From Pelagibaculum spongiae (GTDB lineage: Bacteria; Pseudomonadota; Gammaproteobacteria; Enterobacterales; Pelagibaculaceae), in the NCBI RefSeq assembly GCF_003097315.1, contig NZ_QDDL01000009.1, positions 1 to 64,000 on the forward strand: a stretch of 64,000 nucleotides of DNA. The letters run 5' to 3'. Below the pieces are notes generated by a model. That model did not search any database and was not told where the DNA came from. It saw only the letters and a program-made list of their open reading frames with translations. This document shows positions 19,239-28,382 of the stretch, piece by piece. Position numbers and translations under genes: made by a program. Position 1 is the stretch's first letter, and every line of letters starts with the position of its first letter.

Positions 19239-20069
19239 CTATATTCGAATGGTTCCTTGATAAACCGTTTCTGCCGGTCCGGTCATCCAAACGGGGTTAT
19301 CACCGCCCTTCCATTGGATATCCAACTCACCGCCAGGTAATTCGACCCTAACTTGTGAATCCAGCATATTCCATAGTTTGCCAATTACCATTGCTGCACA
19401 AGCACCGCTACCACAAGCCATGGTTTCACCGGCGCCCCGCTCATAAACTCTTAGCCTGACATGGCTTCGGCTGATCACTTGCATAAAGCCGACATTCACC
19501 CGCTCAGGAAAAGCATCATGAGATTCCAGCATCGGACCGAGTGTTTCTAATGGCGCACTATCAATATCTTCCACCAGTAATACACAGTGTGGATTGCCCA
19601 TCGATGCTGCGCCAACTGTTAATACATCGTTAGCCACTGCAATATTGTATTGGGTCGATTGTGCATCGGCCAATAAAGGAATTCGATCGGGATTAAGCCC
19701 CGGAGTGCCCATATTCACAGTAACCTGACCATCTTTCTCAATCGTCAGATACATCACACCAGAATTAGTCTCAACGGTAATTTTGCGCTTGGCCGTGAGC
19801 TGTTTTTCTACTACATAGCGAGCAAAACAACGGGCTCCATTGCCACACTGATTCACTTCCGAGCCATCGGCATTGAAAATTCGATAGCAGAAATCTATAT
19901 CTGGCTTCTTGGGTGCTTCAACAACTAACAGTTGATCAAAGCCAATACCAAAATGGCGATCAGACCAGCTGCGCACTAATTCTGGCGTCAAACGGACATA
20001 CTGGGTGATCTGGTCGATCACCATAAAGTCATTGCCCAGCCCCTGCATTTTGGAGAAATGAATAACCAT
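19239..20069 (-). CDS. dapF: Diaminopimelate epimerase DapF
   Basis: 276 residues from ATG 20069 ([15 protein letters not shown], the usual N-terminus); the open frame upstream to 20132 is not part of the family. It interconverts LL- and meso-diaminopimelate for lysine and peptidoglycan. The two active-site cysteines are Cys75 (NQCGNGARC) and Cys219 (TMACGSGAC). It heads the dapF-DUF484-xerC operon. A partial, decayed copy of its 5' part lies at 20985-21275, and the normal neighbour lysA is pushed 2.5 kb away by that duplication. Confidence 0.95.
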   Translation of the reverse strand: MVIHFSKMQGLGNDFMVIDQITQYVRLTPELVRSWSDRHFGIGFDQLLVVEAPKKPDIDFCYRIFNADGSEVNQCGNGARCFARYVVEKQLTAKRKITVETNSGVMYLTIEKDGQVTVNMGTPGLNPDRIPLLADAQSTQYNIAVANDVLTVGAASMGNPHCVLLVEDIDSAPLETLGPMLESHDAFPERVNVGFMQVISRSHVRLRVYERGAGETMACGSGACAAMVIGKLWNMLDSQVRVELPGGELDIQWKGGDNPVWMTGPAETVYQGTIRI

Positions 20070-20980
20070 CAAGCTTCCTGAAAACCACCAACTTGTTGCA
20101 AGATTAACCTCGCTGAGGGCTGGGGTAAACACTGATAATGACTAGACTAAGAGAAAGCCAATAATCTCGGAAATGAAATCGGTGACACAGCATATAATTT
20201 TGGTCGAGGCGATGCCATCTCTGACCAGCTTAGCGATCTGTGGGAAGCTAGTCTCGATGGAGCCTGATAGCATTATCCATCAACTCGCATTTTCCGATTT
20301 AAGCCATATAGGCAGGACTGACCCAGTTCTGTTAGTAAGCAATCCATTTCAATCAATCGACCAATATAAAATGTTTGATGCCGAAACACTGCAAAGCATA
20401 ATAATTACAGCAGAAAGGTTACTTTTAAGTTTAATTAACCATCAACTAAGAGGACAATTTGACGACATTCGGTTCATCTGTTTGACTGACCCAACCTTTG
20501 CGCTTAATCTGGTAGATCTATGCCAAAATAATCACACAAAATTTTCGCCGTTCTATGCTCAATATGGCTACAGCTTCTCAAAATACAATTTTGCGACTTT
20601 TAAAGAACCTCCTCATGATCTTATCTTCGGAAAAGAGCAGGATTCACGATCAAATCCTTGGTCTTTAGCAATTCATGCATTTGAACGAAAATATAATCTT
20701 TCTCAAAAAAGCTTATCCAACTTATCGACTGAAGTTTTTAATGGAGAAAAGGTACTAAAAAAAATGGATCCAAAAGATTTACTACACGTATGCAACTACT
20801 ATTTTGAACAACTAAGCCCTGTTTGGATTATTATCGACGCAATGGTTCGTCAACATACCAATTTATTCGGGGTAGGCGTATATCGTGCAACACGTTATTT
20901 AGATGATAATGAAACAATAGTTCTTGCTTGAAGCAAACTGACCTAATTAAGAAACAGTATTCAATAATTGCCATACCAAA
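19700..20980. repeat. Tandem duplication, unit 1 (dapF 5' half + unknown gene)
   Basis: This unit and 20985-22180 are related along their length: dapF codons 1-123 on the minus strand, the intergenic region, a 252-aa plus-strand gene and a shared tail (AAGAAACAGTA.TCAATAATTG at about 20949 and 22143). Unit 1 holds the functional dapF. Confidence 0.8.
20173..20931 (+). CDS. Unknown 252-aa protein, paralogue A
   Basis: 252 residues, no signal peptide, no clear membrane segment, no catalytic motif that I recognise. It shares with the protein at 21382-22140 the N-terminus IILVEAMPSLTSLAI, a leucine-rich LLLSLI.. segment near residue 85-90, PKDLLHVCNYYFEQL near 205 and LFGVGVY near 230. Identity is otherwise low, so the copies have diverged under some constraint on length and on these segments. 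It is divergent from dapF with 103 bases between. Function unknown. Confidence 0.6.
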   Translation: MKSVTQHIILVEAMPSLTSLAICGKLVSMEPDSIIHQLAFSDLSHIGRTDPVLLVSNPFQSIDQYKMFDAETLQSIIITAERLLLSLINHQLRGQFDDIRFICLTDPTFALNLVDLCQNNHTKFSPFYAQYGYSFSKYNFATFKEPPHDLIFGKEQDSRSNPWSLAIHAFERKYNLSQKSLSNLSTEVFNGEKVLKKMDPKDLLHVCNYYFEQLSPVWIIIDAMVRQHTNLFGVGVYRATRYLDDNETIVLA

Positions 20981-20984
20981 GCCC

Positions 20985-21275
20985 TAGAGCACCTATATTG
21001 ACTATGACTTGACCGTCTTTCTTAATCGTCAGATATATCACACCAGAATTAATCTCAACGGTAACTTTGCGCTTGGCCGCGAGCTGTTTTTCTACCACAT
21101 AGTGAGAAAAACAACAGGCTCTATTACTGCACTAATTCACTTCCGAACCATCGGCATTGAAAATTCGATAGCAAAATCGATATTTGGATTTTTTAGTGCT
21201 TCAACCACCAATAGCTGATCAAAGCCAATACCAAAATAGCGATCAGACCAACTACGCACTAATTCTGGGGAGGAA
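20985..21275 (-). pseudogene. Decayed partial copy of dapF
   Basis: The minus strand matches dapF bases 19700-20069 closely by eye but has in-frame stops, substitutions in the active-site region (the NQCGNG codons are damaged) and a deletion of about 65 bases that removes most of the first 25 codons. The bases up to about 21350 continue to match the dapF upstream region. It is a non-functional remnant of the tandem duplication. Confidence 0.8.
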
Positions 21276-21381
21276 TGAATAGCCTCCAAGCTTCCTGAAA
21301 ACCACCAATTGCATTCAAGATTAACCTTGCCGGCGGCTAGGATAAACCTGTCGTTTAGTCTAACTTTACAAAGCATTCAGA

Positions 21382-22140
21382 ATGGAATCACTGATGGCTA
21401 TACGAATTATCTTGCTAGAAGCAATTCCCGAACCAGGAAGCTTGAGTATTGCGGGGATGCTACTGAAAAAATTCCCAACAGCTACTGTCGAACAGTTTGC
21501 TTGGGCTAATTTAAGCGATCTACAGCCTTCTGATCATTTATATTTAGTCAGAGAACCGCTACTCAGACACTATATAACTGAAATTTATTCCCCTACCTTA
21601 AATGAAAATATTATTTTAACTGAAGAAAACCTTTTAATTTTATTAATCTTAAGAGGATTACCTCTCACCTCAATTAACATTCATCTCATCGGCCCGCTAT
21701 CTCATAGAAAAGCCAAGCTATTCAATGATCAATTTTCTACTCCTGCTTTTTTAGGCACAACAATATCTTATTCTCCAGGCGGGTTTATTCCCCATGACGA
21801 AGGAATGCAAATTCCAGACAGGGCGCTTTTAGACGGAATTATTACAACAGGACGTGAACCCTCAACAAGGGCTATCTATCACAGAATAAAATTAATATTT
21901 GATACAAATTTTAAGCACCACGATCAGTCTTTAAACAATTTACCATCGATTGTGTCTAATAATTTGATTATAGCGATAGATAAACTTGCCCCTAAAGATC
22001 TTTGTGATCTCTGCAAAGCTACTTATCGCTTAACCTACCCATTTTGGTTAACATTATTTGGCGTGGGGTATGATTCTTTTATCCATCCGCCCATATGCTA
22101 CCAACTACTCTCTCCTCAGATTGAGGCGGAACTGCCCTAA
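21382..22140 (+). CDS. Unknown 252-aa protein, paralogue B
   Basis: 252 residues from ATG 21382 (a second ATG at 21394 is possible). It resembles the protein at 20173-20931 at IILLEAIPEPGSLSIAG, near LLILLILRG, at PKDLCDLCKATYRL and at LFGVGYD. No signal peptide or known motif. The frame has stayed open while the adjacent dapF copy decayed, which suggests selection on this gene. Function unknown. Confidence 0.6.
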   Translation: MESLMAIRIILLEAIPEPGSLSIAGMLLKKFPTATVEQFAWANLSDLQPSDHLYLVREPLLRHYITEIYSPTLNENIILTEENLLILLILRGLPLTSINIHLIGPLSHRKAKLFNDQFSTPAFLGTTISYSPGGFIPHDEGMQIPDRALLDGIITTGREPSTRAIYHRIKLIFDTNFKHHDQSLNNLPSIVSNNLIIAIDKLAPKDLCDLCKATYRLTYPFWLTLFGVGYDSFIHPPICYQLLSPQIEAELP

Positions 22141-22332
22141 TAAGAAACAGTAATCAATAATTGTCATACCAAACACCTGTTTGGTTTTTTACCGCGACCA
22201 GTGGCTTTGACAAAAGTTCCGATGAATGAGAAGTTTTATATAACGCTGATCACGCATAACTAGCAGTTGAGTTATACGTTCAAGACGGCAAAAGACCCAT
22301 AAATAACAATAACAATAAAAAGAAGCAGTATT

Positions 22333-22506
22333 ATGAAGTCACATTTCCCGCTCTACTATTTGGCACTGTCACTGACCACTAGCTTATTCCTATACGGAAC
22401 CGCCAGTCAGGTTAGCTTTGCCCAACCTGAAAATTCTTTACCGATGGTTGAATACAACCAGCAAACAACGGCTCAATCTGAATTGATTGCGGTTAATCAT
22501 CGTTAA
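22333..22506 (+). CDS. Small secreted protein, 57 aa
   Basis: A short frame, ATG at 22333 and TAA at 22504-22506. Residues 1-30 look like a signal peptide (basic start, hydrophobic LALSLTTSLFLYG core, possible cleavage after SFA), leaving a polar mature part of 27 residues rich in Gln and Asn. An AAAAAGAAG stretch lies about ten bases upstream. No homologue recognised; it could be chance, but the signal peptide is well formed. Confidence 0.4.
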   Translation: MKSHFPLYYLALSLTTSLFLYGTASQVSFAQPENSLPMVEYNQQTTAQSELIAVNHR

Positions 22507-22552
22507 AAATTCGCACCAGTGTTCAGCCTCTCTGCGAGATACATTATGTCCC

Positions 22553-22592
22553 TATAAATAAAAGGCCAATCAGAAAATTCCGACTGGCCTCT
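22553..22592 (-). terminator. Rho-independent terminator of lysA
   Basis: On the minus strand AGGCCAGTC / GATTGGCCT (one non-pairing position) is followed by TTTTATTT, 20-60 bases after the lysA stop. Confidence 0.7.
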
Positions 22593-22613
22593 CTTACAGT
22601 TTGCAACCTGCAA

Positions 22614-23864
22614 TTAATCGATCACTGATTCCAGAGCAAACTGCTGGTTGATCGTTTCACGCTGACGTACCAGATGGGCTTTTTCGCCATCAACTAGCAC
22701 TTCTGCCGGGCGATTTCTGGTGTTGTAGTTCGACGCCATCGCAGCACCATAAGCACCTGCGCATTTAACCGCTAACAAATCACCTTGCTGCAGTGCTAAT
22801 GCACGGTCTTTACCGAGGAAATCACCGGTTTCACACACTGGGCCAACAATATCCCACTGCTTTTGCTCGGTATCGCTGCGCGGTACAACTTCAACAATTT
22901 CCTGCCAAGCACTGTAGAGCGCCGGGCGGATTAAATCGTTCATAGCGGCATCGACAATCGCAAAATTGTGATACGGCGTTGGCTTGAGATATTCCACTTG
23001 AGTCAGTAACACACCCGCTTCACCTGCAATAGAACGCCCAGGTTCAATCACCAGCGACAAATCTCGACCCTGCAGTTTACCGATAATAGCCTGTGCATAT
23101 TCATCGGCAGTTGGTGGCACATCGCCTTTTTCATAACGAATGCCAATACCACCACCTAAATCGACATGCTTTAACGTAATGCCAACAGCTGCCAGTTGAT
23201 CAACCAGCACCAGCAAACGATCCATCGCATCGACAAATGGCGTTAGCTCGGTTAACTGGGAGCCAATGTGACAATCAATACCCACCACATTCAAATTCGC
23301 CATCGCCTGTGCAGTTTGATAAACCTCAACGGCTTGGCTGAATTCGATACCAAATTTATTTTCTTTTAAACCGGTCGAAATATATGGGTGGGTTTTAGCA
23401 TCGACATCCGGATTTACTCGCAACGAGATATTGGCTACTTTGCCTAAATCTGCTGCCACCTGGTTTAACACGGTTAGCTCAGCGCTGGATTCAACATTGA
23501 AACAGTGAATGCCAACTTCCAGCGCTCGGCGCATTTCCTGTGGTCGTTTACCAACGCCAGAAAAAACCACCCTCGATGGATCGCCACCCGCAACCAGCAC
23601 TCGCTCCAACTCACCCTGTGAAACGATGTCAAAACCGGCGCCTAACTTGGCCAGCACACTTAATACGCCTAGGTTGGAATTGGCTTTTACCGCATAACAC
23701 ACCAGGTGAGGAAACTCGCCTAATGCCCGCTCCAAAGCCAAATAACTGTCACTCAAGCTTTTACGCGAGTAGACATATAAAGGCGTACCAAATGTTTCAG
23801 CCAGCTCGCTCAAACTGCAGCGCTCGGCATGCAGCTGATTATTTTGGTATTCAAATTGACTCAT
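22614..23864 (-). CDS. lysA: Diaminopimelate decarboxylase LysA
   Basis: 416 residues, the usual length. A fold type III PLP enzyme converting meso-diaminopimelate to L-lysine. The PLP lysine is Lys60 in CYAVKANSN; VDLGGGIGIRYE is the glycine loop binding phosphate, IEPGRSI follows, and the C-terminal barrel has GPVCETGDFLG with the active-site Cys. Its ATG overlaps the lptM stop (ATGA), so the two are coupled. dapF normally follows it at once; here about 2.5 kb intervene. Confidence 0.95.
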   Translation of the reverse strand: MSQFEYQNNQLHAERCSLSELAETFGTPLYVYSRKSLSDSYLALERALGEFPHLVCYAVKANSNLGVLSVLAKLGAGFDIVSQGELERVLVAGGDPSRVVFSGVGKRPQEMRRALEVGIHCFNVESSAELTVLNQVAADLGKVANISLRVNPDVDAKTHPYISTGLKENKFGIEFSQAVEVYQTAQAMANLNVVGIDCHIGSQLTELTPFVDAMDRLLVLVDQLAAVGITLKHVDLGGGIGIRYEKGDVPPTADEYAQAIIGKLQGRDLSLVIEPGRSIAGEAGVLLTQVEYLKPTPYHNFAIVDAAMNDLIRPALYSAWQEIVEVVPRSDTEQKQWDIVGPVCETGDFLGKDRALALQQGDLLAVKCAGAYGAAMASNYNTRNRPAEVLVDGEKAHLVRQRETINQQFALESVID

Positions 23865-24010
23865 GGAGCACCCTGATCAGAATTCTGTATAACTGACTGG
23901 CTACTTGAAGCAGGCGAAACCAGTTTCCCCTTCTGACCACATCCGGCTAATCCCATTGTTGTCCCCACCCCGAGGCTCAACACCAGGCAAAAGAAAATAC
24001 TGCGAATCAC
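23861..24010 (-). CDS. lptM: LptM/YifL-type small lipoprotein
   Basis: 49 residues from a GTG at 24010 with GGAG ten bases upstream. It is a lipoprotein signal peptide ending in LAGC followed by GQKGKL, close to the conserved LxGCGQKGPL of LptM, which assists assembly of the LptD outer-membrane LPS translocon. The tail is short and Ser-rich. Place and orientation (upstream of lysA/dapF, divergent from cyaY) are as in E. coli. The stop overlaps the lysA start. Confidence 0.85.
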   Translation of the reverse strand: MIRSIFFCLVLSLGVGTTMGLAGCGQKGKLVSPASSSQSVIQNSDQGAP

Positions 24011-24231
24011 TTTGATTTCTCCAAAAATAGCCACAATGAGTATTTACTCATTCATCAGTTTTGTTTATTGATAATGTTCTGTTGCTATCAAGAAAACTCG
24101 CCAGCAACTCAGCGCAGTATAAACAGCGTTTTCCGCAGATAACAGCAGCAGTTTTAAAGTTGACAGCAGCCATAGATTCGACAAGGATTCCAGCCAATCG
24201 CTTTAGCGCTTTTATTTCTGGTGAAACCCCC

Positions 24232-24546
24232 ATGACTGACATGAACGATAGTGAATTTCGCGAACTGATCGAACAAAAAATCAGCCAGTTAGAAGACCGG
24301 CTAGAAGATGCAGACATCGATTACGATGTCTCTGGAAGCATTTTGACCGTTGAATTCGACAATGGCACTCAGATAATTGTCAGCCCACAAATTTCTGGCC
24401 ATGAATTATGGTTAGCTGCAACCAGCGGCGGTTTCCACTATGCCTGGAATGGTGAAGATTGGATCTCGACGCGTGATGAAGGCACTTTTGATCAGAAGTT
24501 AATCGAGTGCTGTAGTAGCCAAGGCGAATCTTACCTAGAAATCTAG
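24232..24546 (+). CDS. cyaY: Frataxin-like iron-sulfur protein CyaY
   Basis: 104 residues from ATG 24232, matching the family length of about 106; the frame is open upstream to 24061 but that part is not frataxin. It begins with an acidic helix (MNDSEFRELIEQKI...EDRLED), then the beta sheet with QIIVSPQ.SGHELWLA and the FHYAW..W segment. CyaY binds iron and regulates cysteine desulfurase in Fe-S assembly. Divergent from lptM-lysA, as in E. coli. Confidence 0.93.
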   Translation: MTDMNDSEFRELIEQKISQLEDRLEDADIDYDVSGSILTVEFDNGTQIIVSPQISGHELWLAATSGGFHYAWNGEDWISTRDEGTFDQKLIECCSSQGESYLEI

Positions 24547-24899
24547 CTTGGTTTGCAGGTGGGCACTGATCTTGAAAAATCTACCTCTGATAGGCTAAAA
24601 CCATTTTTTACAGAGGGAAGGGAACCTAAAGAAAAAGTGCCAGTCTTATTCTGTGATCGCAAACGGAGCAACAGCAAAACTGAATGCGGTTAATGACAGC
24701 TTTTACAGTGTTGAAAAAAATTAAGAGTTACGTTTTTAAGATCAAATTGAATTGCACGTTTTGTTGTTCTCCCCTTTACAATGAAACAACTGATAAGAAA
24801 ACGAATGCTCCACAAACTGGTTAACCCCCCTACTAACCAGCAATAATGGCAAACCTTAACCGGTTTGCCATTTTTTATGCGCAATGGTTTTAATACTCG
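24547..24899. other. Intergenic with an isolated strong terminator
   Basis: About 350 bases between convergent cyaY and sqr. No coding frame is convincing. It ends in a strong plus-strand terminator (24846-24876) about 300 bases after cyaY, so it may hold a small RNA or a long cyaY 3' UTR. No promoter could be fixed with confidence. Confidence 0.4.
24846..24876 (+). terminator. Strong rho-independent terminator
   Basis: Perfect 10-bp stem ATGGCAAACC / GGTTTGCCAT with a 5-base loop followed by six T on the plus strand. On the minus strand no T run follows it. Confidence 0.8.
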
Positions 24900-26174
24900 T
24901 TATTTGTCCATCAGAGTAATGCCCATCGCCTTCAATACATACTTTTCATAGATTGGCTCGGGGGTACCCTTTTGCATTTTTCGAATAAAGTACTTCTCGA
25001 AAGCGACCTTGGCTAAATGCACCCATTTACCTTTTTTCATCCAAGCAACATTACGTGGCGGTATTTGTGGCATAGCGACAAAAGCGACACCGGTATCGCC
25101 CATATCTGCTAGGCAAATTGCATTCCATGCACCCTTAGATGTTATTGGTTGCCCTTTAATCTCTGCTGCAATATTTTCGGCTAGCGCACGCGACATAGAT
25201 TCAATCATATAACCCGTTTTTGGCACACCACAGGGAACCGGCGTTTTCTCGATTGGCGGAATGGCAACACAAACTCCACTTGAAAAAATATTGGCATAGC
25301 CTTGGTTACGCTGGTAATCATCGATAGTGACAAAACCACGAGGGTTCACCAAGCCTTCCACTTCTCGCAGCGGTTTAATGCCACGGAAAGCCGGAATCAT
25401 CATCGAAAAATCAAACGGCATTTGCAGGTCTTTAACCACTTCGCCTGCTTCATTTAACCCTTGTACATGCATCATGCCTTTTTCGACTTTAATTACCCGC
25501 GCATTGGTCACCCATTGAATATGCCGCTGACGTAACTCGGCCTCTAACATACCTTTAGAATCCCCTACACCACCTAACCCTAAATGACCAATATAAGGTT
25601 CACTGGTGACAAAAGTGATAGGGGTTTTATGCCGCAACTTGCGCTTTTTCAAATCGGTATCGACCACAAAAGCAAATTCATAAGCTGGCCCGAAACAACT
25701 GGCACCCTGCATCGCCCCAATAATCACCGGGCCGGGTTGATCTAATAATTCTTGATAAGCCTCAGCAGCAGTAATTGAGTGCGCCAGACTACAAACTGAG
25801 TGAGTGAAACCTTGTTCAGGTCCTGACCCCGGAACTTCATCAAAAGCCAGCTCTGGCCCGGTAGCAATAACTAAATAGTCATATTGCAACCAATCGCCGT
25901 TGGCCAACTGAAGTTTGTTTTCCAGTGGTTCCAGCTTTTGTAGTGGGCTGGCCACCAAGTCGATATTTTTTTTATTTAAAAAAGGGCTGAGTGGAAAGCT
26001 GATCTCTTCTGGCTTGCGCCATCCAGTAACAATCCACGGGTTTGAAGGCACAAACTGAAATTGATCAACAGGGTTCACCACGGTGATCTTGTGAGATTCA
26101 TCCAGCAAACTACGCAACTCATATGCCGCAGGCATACCACCCAAACCGGCACCCAGTACAATAATCTGCGCCAT
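24900..26174 (-). CDS. sqr: Sulfide:quinone oxidoreductase
   Basis: 424 residues from ATG 26174 (GGGAG five bases before it); a GTG at 26180 would add two residues. N-terminal FAD fold IIVLGAGLGGMPAA, ATGPE in the second Rossmann loop. All three SQR redox cysteines are present: Cys128 (HSVCS), Cys160 (ASCFGP) and Cys353 (NAICLADMGD), nearly the numbering of the Acidithiobacillus enzyme. A C-terminal amphipathic part (from about 395) would dock to the membrane. It oxidises sulfide and reduces quinone, for detoxification or energy. Confidence 0.88.
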   Translation of the reverse strand: MAQIIVLGAGLGGMPAAYELRSLLDESHKITVVNPVDQFQFVPSNPWIVTGWRKPEEISFPLSPFLNKKNIDLVASPLQKLEPLENKLQLANGDWLQYDYLVIATGPELAFDEVPGSGPEQGFTHSVCSLAHSITAAEAYQELLDQPGPVIIGAMQGASCFGPAYEFAFVVDTDLKKRKLRHKTPITFVTSEPYIGHLGLGGVGDSKGMLEAELRQRHIQWVTNARVIKVEKGMMHVQGLNEAGEVVKDLQMPFDFSMMIPAFRGIKPLREVEGLVNPRGFVTIDDYQRNQGYANIFSSGVCVAIPPIEKTPVPCGVPKTGYMIESMSRALAENIAAEIKGQPITSKGAWNAICLADMGDTGVAFVAMPQIPPRNVAWMKKGKWVHLAKVAFEKYFIRKMQKGTPEPIYEKYVLKAMGITLMDK

Positions 26175-26371
26175 GATCACTCCCTTTTATATCTGATTTG
26201 TCTTTATTAGATTTGTCTAATTAAACTGTTAATCAGGAGGTCTTTGCAATAGCGGCTATTACAACTTTGGTCGAAGTTTGCTTGAAAAATTTGAGGTTTT
26301 TTGACAAAAGCAGCTGGATAACAGAGTAACTGTTACCCAAGCGAGCAGGTAGGTAAGTAGATAGATGGACG

Positions 26372-27190
26372 CTAACGAATCACGCCACTAAGCAGTAAGC
26401 CAACCAGAGCGGCGCCCAATAACAGGCGATAAATTACAAATGGTCGCATGCTGATTCGATCCATCAGTTTTAAAAATATGCTGATACAGGCGTAAGCACT
26501 GACACAAGAAACCGCGGTTGCTAATATTAAATAACCCCAGTGAATCGTCATATCGGCCGCCAGCATTTGCTCTAGCTCAAAGCCTGATGCCAATACAATC
26601 ACTGGTATCGAAAGCAAAAATGAATAGCGCGCAGCGGCTTGCCGGGAAAAGCCCAAAAACAATGCTGCGGTAATCGTAATGCCAGAACGTGAAGTCCCTG
26701 GAACCAGCGCCAACGCCTGGGCGGCACCGATTATCAAAACATCTTTAAAGGTCAGTTGATGCTCATTTCGCTGACCAGAACAACAACTATCTGCCTTACC
26801 TAGCAACAGTCCAAACACCACCGTGGTAATCGCAATCACCCAAGCGGAACGCAAATTGGCACTAATAAACTGATTCAGCAACAAACCAATCAAGCCAACC
26901 GGAATCGTTCCCAGCAATACTGCCCAAGCCAGCTTGGATTCCGCCGAAAAAGCTGGCTGTCGCAATTTCACCGATTGCAGCCAGTCTTTGCTCATTATCA
27001 AAAGTTCTTTGCGGAAGTAACTGACCACGGCAATTAGCGAGCCCAAATGAACCGCTACATCAAAAACTATCCCTTGATCCGGCCAACCAAAAACTTGCGA
27101 AGGCAAAATCAAATGGGCAGAGCTGGAGATAGGTAAAAACTCTGTCAGTCCTTGTAATAAGGCCAGAATAATCCATTGAACCAGTTCCAC
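26372..27190 (-). CDS. uppP: Undecaprenyl-diphosphatase UppP (BacA)
   Basis: 272 residues from GTG 27190, chosen because GGGAG sits five bases upstream; a GTG at 27202 would lack a site. A multi-pass membrane enzyme that dephosphorylates undecaprenyl diphosphate to recycle the lipid carrier. Both family signatures are present: LLQGLTEFLPISSSAHL near the N-terminus (catalytic Glu) and LVPGTSRSGITI (Arg, Ser) in the middle. About eight membrane segments. Single gene, divergent from the pteridine reductase. Confidence 0.93.
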   Translation of the reverse strand: MELVQWIILALLQGLTEFLPISSSAHLILPSQVFGWPDQGIVFDVAVHLGSLIAVVSYFRKELLIMSKDWLQSVKLRQPAFSAESKLAWAVLLGTIPVGLIGLLLNQFISANLRSAWVIAITTVVFGLLLGKADSCCSGQRNEHQLTFKDVLIIGAAQALALVPGTSRSGITITAALFLGFSRQAAARYSFLLSIPVIVLASGFELEQMLAADMTIHWGYLILATAVSCVSAYACISIFLKLMDRISMRPFVIYRLLLGAALVGLLLSGVIR

Positions 27191-27255
27191 AATTTCTCCC
27201 ACCAGAAAAAAAACGTTAGGCTGTCTTTATTGTTAGCTACAAATTTGCAGGCTTT

Positions 27256-28008
27256 ATGGCTCATTCACCACAGTTACCTGTTGCCTTGATTACTGGCGCA
27301 GCAAAAAGGATCGGTGCAGCAATCGCCCGACAACTTCACCAACAGGGTTATCGGATTGTACTTCATTGCAACCAGTCACTGCTGCAAGCACAAGCGCTAG
27401 CCAATATGTTCAACCAGCATAGAAGCAATTCTGCCATAGTGGTTCAAGCAGATTTATTACAGCAGTCAGAACTTCAGACAATGGTTGAAAAAATCACGGT
27501 TCATTTTGGCCGAATAGACCTGCTGGTTAATAATGCCTCAAGCTTTTATCCCACTGCTATTGGCGATGTTACCGAAGCTGACTGGAGCGATTTGCTTGGT
27601 AGTAATCTGAAAGCGCCGTTCTTTTTATCACAACTTTGCCAACCTTATCTAAAACAACAGCAAGGCAGCATTATTAATATTACCGATATTCACGGTGAAC
27701 GGCCCATGCCCGGCTTTGCCGTCTATTCAATTGCCAAAGCCGGTTTGATTCAAATGACCAAAGCTTTGGCCAAAGAACTGGCACCTGAGATTCGAGTTAA
27801 TGCGGTATCTCCAGGCGCAATTTTATGGCCAGAGGCACAAACCGAATCAGATGAAATAGCACAACAGAAGACACTAGACAAAATTGCACTAGGCCGGTTA
27901 GGAGAAGAACAAGATATTGCCAATACCGTGCTATTTTTAGCCAAACACTCACCCTATATTACTGGGCAAGTGATTGCTGTGGATGGTGGAAGGACTTTAA
28001 CTATTTAA
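27256..28008 (+). CDS. Pteridine reductase-like SDR
   Basis: 250 residues, classical short-chain dehydrogenase. N-terminal ALITGAAKRIG binds NADPH (Arg in the loop favours NADPH), VNNASSFYP is the NNAG-type motif. The catalytic set is Asp144, Tyr157 and Lys161; an Asp in place of Ser with spacing 13 and 4 is exactly that of Leishmania PTR1, and IHGERPMPGF is typical of bacterial pteridine reductases. It likely reduces dihydrobiopterin/dihydrofolate-type pterins or dihydromonapterin. No folate gene adjoins it; folK and folB are 11 kb away. Confidence 0.85.
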   Translation: MAHSPQLPVALITGAAKRIGAAIARQLHQQGYRIVLHCNQSLLQAQALANMFNQHRSNSAIVVQADLLQQSELQTMVEKITVHFGRIDLLVNNASSFYPTAIGDVTEADWSDLLGSNLKAPFFLSQLCQPYLKQQQGSIINITDIHGERPMPGFAVYSIAKAGLIQMTKALAKELAPEIRVNAVSPGAILWPEAQTESDEIAQQKTLDKIALGRLGEEQDIANTVLFLAKHSPYITGQVIAVDGGRTLTI

Positions 28009-28031
28009 CATTAAAAACGAATACTAGAAAA

Positions 28032-28382
28032 TTAAAAACTATAAATGGTATAGCCATATTTAAAACAGCAAGCAGCTAAGGCAAGTATCACAAGCGGCTT
28101 GGCTTTAACCAGCCATTGCGGCAAAAACTTAAACTGGAAAAGTAACGCCGAAGTCAGCCACATTAATAAGCCAGAAAGCAGCGCCATTTTTCCCCAAAAA
28201 TGCCCAATATTCTGGCTGGCGTACCACAGTACATTCCAGCTACCTGCCAACAGCAACAAACTGGCAAACAGTTTATCAATTACGGTCGCTGTAGGTTTTG
28301 CAGCAGTTAACGGCTTAACTAGTCCGGCATAAATAACGCCGGCAAACATACAGCCGGTCATAATGGTTCCCATCGGCAGCAT
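28032..28382 (-). CDS. Small inner-membrane protein
   Basis: 116 residues, almost wholly hydrophobic, with four likely membrane helices (about 5-22, 35-55, 65-82 and 93-113) separated by short basic loops. Convergent with the pteridine reductase gene, 23 bases apart. Family not recognised. Confidence 0.6.
   Translation of the reverse strand: MLPMGTIMTGCMFAGVIYAGLVKPLTAAKPTATVIDKLFASLLLLAGSWNVLWYASQNIGHFWGKMALLSGLLMWLTSALLFQFKFLPQWLVKAKPLVILALAACCFKYGYTIYSF

Larger units (their letters stand above)
20985..22180. repeat. Tandem duplication, unit 2 (dapF remnant + unknown gene)
   Basis: Second unit of the duplication described at 19700-20980: dapF remnant, intergenic region, paralogue B and the shared tail ending around 22180. 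The two units differ at many positions, so the duplication is old. Confidence 0.75.

Noticed and set aside
21137-21376. Minus-strand frame that contains DapF-like words
   Set aside because: It is the decayed dapF copy, interrupted and lacking the N-terminus and active-site segment; annotated as a pseudogene instead.
24061-24231. N-terminal extension of CyaY
   Set aside because: Frataxin starts at 24232; the extension covers the cyaY/lptM promoter region and has no family match that I know.
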